From: Alteromonadaceae bacterium Bs31
GTDB lineage: Bacteria > Pseudomonadota > Gammaproteobacteria > Pseudomonadales > Cellvibrionaceae
Direction: 5' to 3'
DNA length: 64,000 nt
Assembly: GCA_900177435.1 (NCBI GenBank)
Contig: FXAI01000002.1
Coordinates: 143,806-207,805, forward strand
This document shows positions 58,356 through 64,000 of this stretch, piece by piece. Within the stretch, counting starts at the first letter, position 1; the number at the start of each line of letters is the position of its first letter. A program made the translations under genes and the position numbers. The notes below the pieces were generated by a model. The model was not told where the DNA came from, did no database searches, and worked only from the letters and a program-made list of their open reading frames with translations.

Positions 58356-60631
58356 ATGAAACCCCTTGTTCAAGTGTGTTGTAAATTTATATTTATAGTG
58401 GTGTTAATGCTTGTTAGTAGCATGAATGCCAGGGCCCAGGTGACGGCCATTGCGCCAGAACGTCACCCTAACTTATTTTTTAACACGGAAGAAATTCTTG
58501 CGCTAAGACAAGCAATTCTGCAGGACAGAAGCCCGGCGTATGCGGTGTCCACCTATGAATCAATAAGAAATGTAGGGCCTGCGCACAAGCCAGGTAATTT
58601 GAATTCACTACCCTGGCCCCAAAACTATAATGCGGGACGGTTAGCAACACATATTAATATGAAGGCTAACTTCAGCTATATGCTAGAGCCCAGCCAGGCA
58701 AAAGCGCAAGCATTGCGTTCAGCACTTTTAAGCTGGACCAGTGACCCCAACAGGGGTTGGTCACACGATGTACAAAGCGCCGGGTTGCCTTTAGTAACGA
58801 AGCCTGGACTAACAGCACCGGCCACAGTGCGAATCGAGAGGGTTCCTACCGAGAATCCTATGAAAACTGGTGGCAATTAGATTTTCATGCCGGAATTGTT
58901 TTTGCTCTGGTTTCCCATGATCAGTCGGCTGTAGACCGAATATTCGAAACGAGCGTGCCTGAAGATTATTTTTATCAGGATATTACACAATTTGCACCAG
59001 ATACACGTGACCTGAAAAATATGATTAATGGTCTCGTCTACCCGAGTGGTTACAATTTTGATGGTTACCACCGTAGCTACGATTTTGAAGGCGAGCATTA
59101 CCATTTTTATTCGTTATTACCCTCTGCGTTAGGCGCGGAAGCTGCAATTCATAACGGCTTTGATGCCTGGTCCTACAAAGATAATGCCCTATTGCGCAGT
59201 TTTAAAATCGGTGCCACCTGGGCTGGTGCTGCAAAACGGGGTGAACATATTAATAATTGGCTCCCTTATTATTGGGTTGCACACCGTCGCTACCCGAATG
59301 ACCCGGTAATTAGCGAAGCAGTGGCCAAGTCATCTGCGCGTAGTGACTTACCCTGGATTTTTAGTTCAACTTTACCCCTGTGGGGCGTGCTCGGTGATAT
59401 ATATCCAGAGGGTGCGCTAGATTCCGATAGTGGCGGTGGCTCGAGCAGCTCGAGCTCAGGTTCATCCAGCTCCAGTAGCAGCGGTGGTTGGGCATGTGGT
59501 GCTGATGATCACAATAGCATACGTGCGAACAGTTACGACGATGCCTGGCAGGCGACATGGATAGATAACGCCAGGGACATTTTAACGACTCCCGTTGCTG
59601 GCATTACCAAAACACCCGGTAAAGTTTTACAGGTGGGTGATTCAATGTCTTATTCCTACGCCTATGGTTTGTGGGCGCGCACAGAAAATGGTGCTTCAGC
59701 AAGTGACAGTTCAACTATCAGCTGGATGTACGCCAACCAATATAATTACGACAACGGTTTTGAGTGGTCATCTAATGGTACTACCGCTGAAGGTGGCGCA
59801 GGTTGGTGGAGCGGAATGATTGATGGAATCTATACCAATACTCTTCTCAACGATGCGCAAATAGCCGTCATTATGTTGAATGTTCCTACCATGGACCCTG
59901 ATGATTTATCTATTTTAGAACAGCGGGTCGATGAATTTATCGGTGTTGGTATTTTGCCTGTCATTAGCACCATACCACCGCGCACCGCCGATGGTTATAA
60001 CGAAAGCTTAGCCTACCCCTATAATCGGGCAGTATTGGCTTTTGCTGAAACGAGAGGGTTGCCGGTTATCGATTACGCTCAGGAAATATTATTCCGCAGG
60101 CCAAACGGAACCTGGGCCAACACATTAATTAGTAATGATGGCGTTCACCCATCGGGCCGCAGAAATGATTTTGCTCCCGAGAGTGACCCGTATACTCCAG
60201 GTGGTGATCAAGCGACACATCGCACCGGTGATGCAGCTTTAAATTCCGGTTATCTTTTACGAACGTGGTTAACGGTTCAAAAGATCAAGGAAATAAAACG
60301 CTACGTTGTAGATGGGGAAGTGTATGAACCTGATTTTGGTTGTAACCCTGACAACGGCGGATCAAGCAGCAGCACAAGCTCCAGCAGCAGTAGCTCTTCC
60401 AGTTCATCCAGCAGTTCTTCAAGCGCTGCTTCCAGTAGCAGTAGTTCTTCATCAAGTAGTTCTTCGTCAAGCGCGGCGTCCTCTTCGGGCTCCTCAGGAA
60501 ATAGTGGCGAGGCAGGTGGAGATTCCGGTGGCGGCAGTATCGATCTAGCTCTGTTAATACTGTTATCTCTCATTAGCGCCCTGAAAGCGATTTTACGAAT
60601 CAAGGGTTCTGCGTCGAATGGCACTAAGTAA
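58356..60631 (+). pseudogene. Alginate-lyase-like plus SGNH hydrolase gene, broken by a 112-bp deletion
   Basis: The 5' part (GGGAGAG before ATG; signal LMLVSSMNARA) is paralogous to the lyase-like domain of gene A, with HPNLFFNTEEILALRQAI and GWSHDVQSAG. At about 58,783 a deletion removes the counterpart of 52367-52478 in gene A, about 112 bp (not a multiple of three), so the frame shifts and stops at 58,880. The other frame, from 58,757, continues with FSNEAWTNSTGHSANREGSY and runs to 60,631: rest of the lyase-like domain, a Ser linker, an SGNH/GDSL domain (VLQVGDSMSYSYAYG, NDGVHPSGRR), a second Ser linker and the GGGSIDLALLILLSLISA sorting tail. The downstream frame alone lacks a signal peptide. 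I infer an inactivated gene. Confidence 0.75.
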
Positions 60632-60831
60632 AGCTTCTTCAGGAAAGAAAACTCTTTAAAAACAAGGCTTTTATTGATGTTTCATTGCCCTGAGATTTCT
60701 TAACTTCGTGCCATTCGGGACAGACTTACTCTAATAATAGAAAACCTCCAAAAAAACAATTCTCTCCCATTTCGGCCAAGAGCGGAAATTCAAAATACCA
60801 TGTCAAACGTAGGGGTTGCCCCTGGTCCCGC

Positions 60832-61803
60832 TTAATGAATCAGTGGTTTTGCCGTTGCCAGTTTTTGAGCTAGTGCTTTTCTAGCGACGATGGAACTGGC
60901 TTCCTTTGCTTTTCGTGTGTAAAACGCTTTGGCTTTGTCGCTGCGCCGTATGGCAAAGTTTGCGGCCTCGATAAAGGCCCAGGCTAGGTATCGGTTACCA
61001 TTCTTGCGATTGTTGCGCCCCTTAATCTTGCCGTTACTCAATCTACGGCTATCGACACAGCGCGCATAGGAGCTGTAATTACCAGGTTTTCCAAATCGCT
61101 TGATATCACCCGTTTCAAGGAGGATGGTTTCTCCCAAAATATCACCTATGCCAGGCACTGTTTTCAGGTTGATTAAATCAGCTGAACCTACCAGCTGGCA
61201 GGCGATGTTTTTCTCCAGCACTTTAATCTGCTCTGTTGCTGAACGAATAAGCTGTGTTGTTACCTGAATATTAAGCTGCGTATTATCATCGCCAATCGTG
61301 GGTATTGTGTATTTCTTTGCTTTAATTTTATCAGCACGAAGGGTTTCACCTGTGTGAAGTTGATAAAACGATTTAAGACGAATGATATCGCGGCTACGAT
61401 CCTGAACTATTTGCATACGCTTGCGCAGTAAATCACGCAAACTACGTTCTTGTTTAGGATAGATATAACCTGTAGGTAAAATACCCAAGCGCAGTAAATG
61501 GGCTAGGTGAAAAGCGTCGTATCGATCATCCGTTCGTTTTAAGCCCTCGTACTGAACAACCTTTGCGGTATTCACGAGTAAAACCTTGAACCCCGCATCG
61601 TGAAGGCCATCAACCAGCCAATACCAGTTAAAAGTGGATTCAACAGCGATAGCTTTTAACCGTTTTTTATATCGAGATAGTGCTTTGATAACCAAATCGA
61701 TATTGTTGTCGATTTTTACTTCTTTTAGCCGCTTATCGTTGTCGTTGATAACACAAATTACAGAATTATTTGAATGTAAATCGATTCCACAATACAGTGA
61801 CAT
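60832..61803 (-). CDS. IS110 family transposase
   Basis: A 323-residue DEDD recombinase of the IS110 family. The RuvC-like N-terminal domain has GIDLHS (Asp8), AVESTFNWYW (Glu55), and KRTDDRYDAFHLAHLLRLG (Asp93, Asp96). A coiled-coil region follows, then the C-terminal Tnp domain with LKTVPGIGDILGETILLETG and KPGNYSSYARCVDSRRLSNG, whose serine is the likely nucleophile. These enzymes are now known to be guided by an element-encoded bridge RNA. It appears intact. The gene ends in ATAKPLIH, the segment shared with the dispersed repeats. No terminal inverted repeats expected for the family. Element boundaries were not found. Confidence 0.9.
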   Translation of the reverse strand: MSLYCGIDLHSNNSVICVINDNDKRLKEVKIDNNIDLVIKALSRYKKRLKAIAVESTFNWYWLVDGLHDAGFKVLLVNTAKVVQYEGLKRTDDRYDAFHLAHLLRLGILPTGYIYPKQERSLRDLLRKRMQIVQDRSRDIIRLKSFYQLHTGETLRADKIKAKKYTIPTIGDDNTQLNIQVTTQLIRSATEQIKVLEKNIACQLVGSADLINLKTVPGIGDILGETILLETGDIKRFGKPGNYSSYARCVDSRRLSNGKIKGRNNRKNGNRYLAWAFIEAANFAIRRSDKAKAFYTRKAKEASSIVARKALAQKLATAKPLIH

Positions 61804-61841
61804 GGGGCAGCCTCCAATGAGTTGTTTTCGTCGACAATCAT
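61758..61841 (-). CDS. Possible leader peptide upstream of the IS110 transposase
   Basis: A 27-codon frame (MIVDENNSLEAAPCHCIVES at its start) opens at 61841 behind GAGGAG, inside the loop side of the hairpin, and overlaps the transposase start in another frame. Ribosomes translating it would unfold the hairpin and expose the transposase ribosome binding site. The proposal rests on position only. Confidence 0.3.
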   Translation of the reverse strand: MIVDENNSLEAAPCHCIVESIYIQIIL

Positions 61842-61872
61842 TGTACTCCTCACCGTTGGGGGCGAGGCTGCC
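61806..61872 (-). promoter_or_regulatory. Hairpin covering the transposase ribosome binding site
   Basis: On the minus strand the arms GGCAGCCTC (61864-61872) and GAGGCTGCC (61806-61814) pair, with an inner CAATGATTG/CAACTCATTG pairing (61835-61843, 61815-61824). The 3' arm contains the GGAGG just before the transposase ATG. The stem would hide it. It could also be part of the IS110 bridge RNA, which is encoded upstream of the recombinase in many IS110 elements. Confidence 0.6.
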
Positions 61873-61926
61873 TTATGTTTAGCAGGCCTTGTAGTTTTTT
61901 TTGTGGGCGGCGCCCACCCTATATGT

Positions 61927-62145
61927 CTAACCGAACATATACAACAAATCTTCGATTAGGTTTTTTTCGTCTTCTGTAAATTCACAAGATTCGTATTTAC
62001 CTATTTCTTCTAAAATCCCTCTTACGGGTAGGCCTGGTCTACTTTTATCATTGATTACATCGATTAAGCGATCATAATCGGGTGAACCAACCAGATATTT
62101 TTTTGCCAGGTTTTCTAATTCCTGTTTTGCCTCATCATCAGTCAT
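61927..62145 (-). CDS. Small acidic protein, immunity-like
   Basis: A 72-residue acidic, helical protein (MTDDEAKQELENLAKKYLVG, EFTEDEKNLIEDLLYMFG) from an ATG behind GGAGAAAT. Its size, charge and place among toxin-tip genes on the same strand suggest an immunity protein that lost its toxin, perhaps separated by the IS110. Family not recognised. Confidence 0.5.
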   Translation of the reverse strand: MTDDEAKQELENLAKKYLVGSPDYDRLIDVINDKSRPGLPVRGILEEIGKYESCEFTEDEKNLIEDLLYMFG

Positions 62146-62355
62146 TATTTTTATTTCTCCGGCAATATATCTACTATGGCGAGGTGGTCCAGGTGGTAGT
62201 GGTAGATATTTTTGCTCTTGTACCTAGGCCAGGGGTTCGAAGCTGCCGGGTTCGAAGATGTAGCTTTTGCTGATGTTGTTATTCGTCTTTAAAAAAAATA
62301 AGGTTTGACTTTGTTGATTTTCTTGGTGGGAGTTGCCCGCCCTAATGGCTAGAAT
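62146..62355. other. Short remnant between immunity-like genes
   Basis: About 210 bp without an intact gene. GTGGGAGTTGCCCGCCCTAATGG at 62,327 resembles GTGGGCGGCGCCCACCCTATATG at 61,903, hinting at a duplicated boundary motif near the IS110. Probably scar sequence. Confidence 0.35.
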
Positions 62356-62724
62356 TTATCGCCATTTAGCCTTCGGCTCACTTATCGACTTATTTTCTAT
62401 ATCTATATCATGCTGCCAGAATCTCTCGCCCTTATACTCAGGCGTATGGGCCATGATGATCCTTACACCAAGCTCACACGCACTAGATTTTTCAAGTAGA
62501 TAAAACCTACGCTTGTCTGATTCGTTACAAGGAAATTCGATTATCAAGCTAGAATCACTGGATAAAATGCGCACCGTTTCATCTGTTGCAGCGACGACTA
62601 TGAGATCATTACTCTCAGAATACTCTGCATTTGCTCTTCCGCCTAACTTGTACTTAATCTTCTTTCCATTGAAATCCCAGCTAAAAGATGTCGAGGTTTT
62701 ACCGACAGATGTTTTGATTTTCAT
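62356..62724 (-). CDS. Putative immunity protein for the TNT-like toxin tip
   Basis: A 122-residue cytosolic protein of beta-rich composition (FSWDFNGKKIKYKLGGRANA, DETVRILSSDSSLIIEFPCN, RRFYLLEKSSACELGV). Its ATG overlaps the stop of the upstream toxin tip by four bases (ATGA), the classical arrangement of a toxin with its immunity gene. No known immunity family was recognised. The role is inferred from this coupling. Confidence 0.6.
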   Translation of the reverse strand: MKIKTSVGKTSTSFSWDFNGKKIKYKLGGRANAEYSESNDLIVVAATDETVRILSSDSSLIIEFPCNESDKRRFYLLEKSSACELGVRIIMAHTPEYKGERFWQHDIDIENKSISEPKAKWR

Positions 62725-63047
62725 TTTATTTTATTTTGAGATAGTTTTGTATTTTCCTTAACTTTAAGATAAGCCTTATCAGTATTTCCATTATCAGGCC
62801 TAGCCACAGCGTTTTCATAATCATGATAACCAAGCTTTATCTGTGTTCCTCCACCTGGGAGATACCTAAATGTACCATCGTCTAATTTATTAATTTGCGG
62901 ACCAACAGGACCATATTCGACTTCAAAAGGCCTTAGCACTTCATATTGCACGTTTCTGTCTAGAGTCTGCTTCCACTCTTCTTTAATAGCAAGTTTGGTT
63001 CTCCCATATGACGAATTATCTATTTTATCGGAGATGGGGTCACCCAT
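62721..63047 (-). CDS. Orphan TNT-like toxin tip
   Basis: A 108-residue frame whose C-terminal half, YEVLRPFEVEYGPVGPQINK then FRYLPGGGTQIKL, resembles the end of tuberculosis-necrotizing-toxin (TNT) NAD-glycohydrolase domains (K-P-F-x-V-x-x-G-x-x-x-P and P-G-G-G-x-Q-x). The N-terminal half and any carrier are absent. It begins with MGDP directly at the GGGTCACCCAT element, so it is an orphan tip left by recombination with RHS genes rather than a full effector. The stop overlaps the immunity gene. Active alone is unlikely. Confidence 0.5.
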   Translation of the reverse strand: MGDPISDKIDNSSYGRTKLAIKEEWKQTLDRNVQYEVLRPFEVEYGPVGPQINKLDDGTFRYLPGGGTQIKLGYHDYENAVARPDNGNTDKAYLKVKENTKLSQNKIK

Positions 63048-63130
63048 TATTTTGAAAGCCTCGGTTTACTCATTGAGCGATATCCTGACTAATCGGGTTA
63101 GTTTTTTTGTGCCAAAAGTTGACAATTTGC

Positions 63131-63484
63131 CTAATGGGTGACACCGTTTTCGCTATTGGATTCCAGATAATTTTCAAAGCATCTTCCACAAATGCCGCCC
63201 CCTTTCATTATCGGGTCAAAAATTTTATCGAGTTCTACCTCGTCTTCGTCAGATTGAATTACATAGGACTCTTTTGGGCTTAGGCTATCAAAGCATTTTT
63301 GACTCATCCAGTAGTGCAACTGTTGGAATTCTTCACCATCATCTTCATCGATAAAAATGACTTCTACAAACTTTATACCTTTATTACCTAAAGGTTCGTT
63401 GGCGATAATTTTTTCCGCTAACTCTTTTGAAACGAAGGGCATAAAACCCGTTTCGCCATGCTTGTCGCAAATGATTAAACCCAT
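63131..63484 (-). CDS. Putative immunity protein for the RHS toxin
   Basis: A 117-residue acidic protein starting one base after the restored RHS toxin frame ends (TAA-C-ATG). It has a CDKHGE motif at residues 6-11 and CGRC near residue 99, which may form a structural zinc site, plus an acidic stretch (IFIDEDDGEEF) suited to binding a basic toxin surface. It ends in GVTH at the recurring TGGGTGAC element. Family not recognised. Role from position. Confidence 0.62.
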   Translation of the reverse strand: MGLIICDKHGETGFMPFVSKELAEKIIANEPLGNKGIKFVEVIFIDEDDGEEFQQLHYWMSQKCFDSLSPKESYVIQSDEDEVELDKIFDPIMKGGGICGRCFENYLESNSENGVTH

Positions 63485-63485
63485 G

Positions 63486-64000
63486 TTACGCCTCTAATGA
63501 TGGTGCTCCTTCAATACGACCAAAACCATTGGATTTCATAAATTTGAAAAAGCCACGTTTGCTGCGTTGAATTGGTGGGTGACCGCCAGCCTCTAAAACA
63601 TCGAATACATGGGAGTAGCAACTGTTCTCCATAAGGTCATATTTGCCTAAATCAGCATTCCTAACGTTTTTTGATATTCCAAAGCTGCTTCAGCGTTTGG
63701 TAATACTATACGAGCTTCGTGGGCAACGGTTCCATTTTTTATTGCATCTGAATTTATTTTTCCGTAGCGCCTAATTGTTGTTGTCGATCTGTCGGGAGAC
63801 GTTATTACTTGGTCAGTCGCATAATTTATATCGTCAAATACAACTTCTACAGTTAAGTGACCTTCTTGGTAGCCATTTTCTAATTGGCGAACAACCGCAT
63901 AGCCTTCCTTACACGTCAACCCAAACGGATCAACCCATCCCACCGGATTAGGCGCATACTGATAACAATTAACCCCACCCAATAAACCAATCGGATCTTG
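63486..64000 (-). pseudogene. RHS/YD-repeat protein C-terminal toxin region, frameshifted, partial
   Basis: The frame enters from beyond the window edge with QDPIGLLGGVNCYQYAPNPV then GWVDPFGL, the end of an RHS repeat-associated core, after which variable toxin domains start. The toxin part (ATDQVITSPDRSTTTIRRYG, ARIVLPNAEAALEYQ) hits a stop at 63,647 in this frame. At a run of six T on the + strand (63667-63672) the minus frame can shift, and the other frame continues NADLGKYDLMENSCYSHVFD-VLEAGGHPPI to the stop at 63,486. The NSCYSHVFDVLEAGG end, a papain-type Cys block seen in RHS toxins, shows this is the genuine C-terminus. The gene is frameshifted or the run was miscalled. Confidence 0.72.

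Noticed and set aside
62160..62290. tRNA-like GGTTCGAA motifs near 62,235 and 62,250
   Set aside because: No acceptor stem or anticodon arm can be drawn around them.

Overview
The window looks like a chromosomal segment of a marine or plant-polysaccharide-degrading gammaproteobacterium of the Cellvibrionaceae type (Saccharophagus, Teredinibacter or Cellvibrio relatives). This is inferred from style, not from a database match. The signs are moderate GC, long serine linkers joining modules of secreted carbohydrate-active proteins, several lipoproteins that begin C-G-G-G after the lipobox, thrombospondin type 3 repeat lipoproteins, and typical gammaproteobacterial families (DUF3360 permease, DUF6482, OafA-type acyltransferase, MJ1255-type glycosyltransferase).

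Layout. 1-3.3 kb: a polysaccharide pyruvyl transferase remnant, an unknown cytosolic protein, a secreted NTF2-like protein and a leaderless aspzincin (M35-like) metallopeptidase. 3.9-6.5 kb: a tight four-gene operon with two divergent DUF2589 paralogues and two unknown partners, the second with an N-terminal membrane anchor. 6.6-18 kb: mixed metabolic and housekeeping genes (glycosyltransferase, DUF2202 ferritin-like protein, class C serine hydrolase, phosphofructokinase, DUF3360 permease divergent from a LysR regulator, SDR, RDD protein, small membrane proteins). 18.9-20.5 kb: a subtilisin-like lipoprotein gene broken by two frame changes. 20.5-24.7 kb: small ORFs, a GT4 glycosyltransferase and an acyltransferase-SGNH protein. 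24.8-27.9 kb: a two-gene unit of a duplicated DUF1538 membrane protein and a protein with apparently three PII-like domains. 28.3-42 kb: a papain-like effector candidate, a LuxR-type regulator and a run of exported or lipid-anchored proteins, including an S9 peptidase and a TSP3/carbohydrate-binding lipoprotein. 42.8-51.4 kb: a GDPD, a decayed transposase, an ankyrin membrane protein, a GNAT and scattered repeats.

51.9-60.6 kb is a polysaccharide-related locus built from shared modules. Gene A is an alginate-lyase-like domain, two LamG-like domains and a sugar-associated C-terminal domain. Gene B carries that last domain with FN3, a Ser linker and a C-terminal sorting helix. Gene C (lyase-like, SGNH esterase-like, same sorting helix) is broken by a deletion of about 112 bp. 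Together they look like an exported system for an unidentified, possibly esterified, acidic polysaccharide.

60.8-64 kb is an accessory end: an IS110-family element whose ribosome binding site lies inside a hairpin, followed on the same strand by polymorphic toxin and immunity cassettes at the 3' end of an RHS gene that runs off the window. The RHS tip carries a frameshift at a run of six A (coding strand), yet its restored frame ends one base before the immunity gene. A TNT-like orphan toxin tip with a 4-bp-overlapping immunity gene follows.

No rRNA, convincing tRNA or CRISPR array was seen. The best candidates for undescribed biology are the DUF2589 operon, the triple PII-like/DUF1538 pair, the modular polysaccharide locus and the IS110 5' hairpin.
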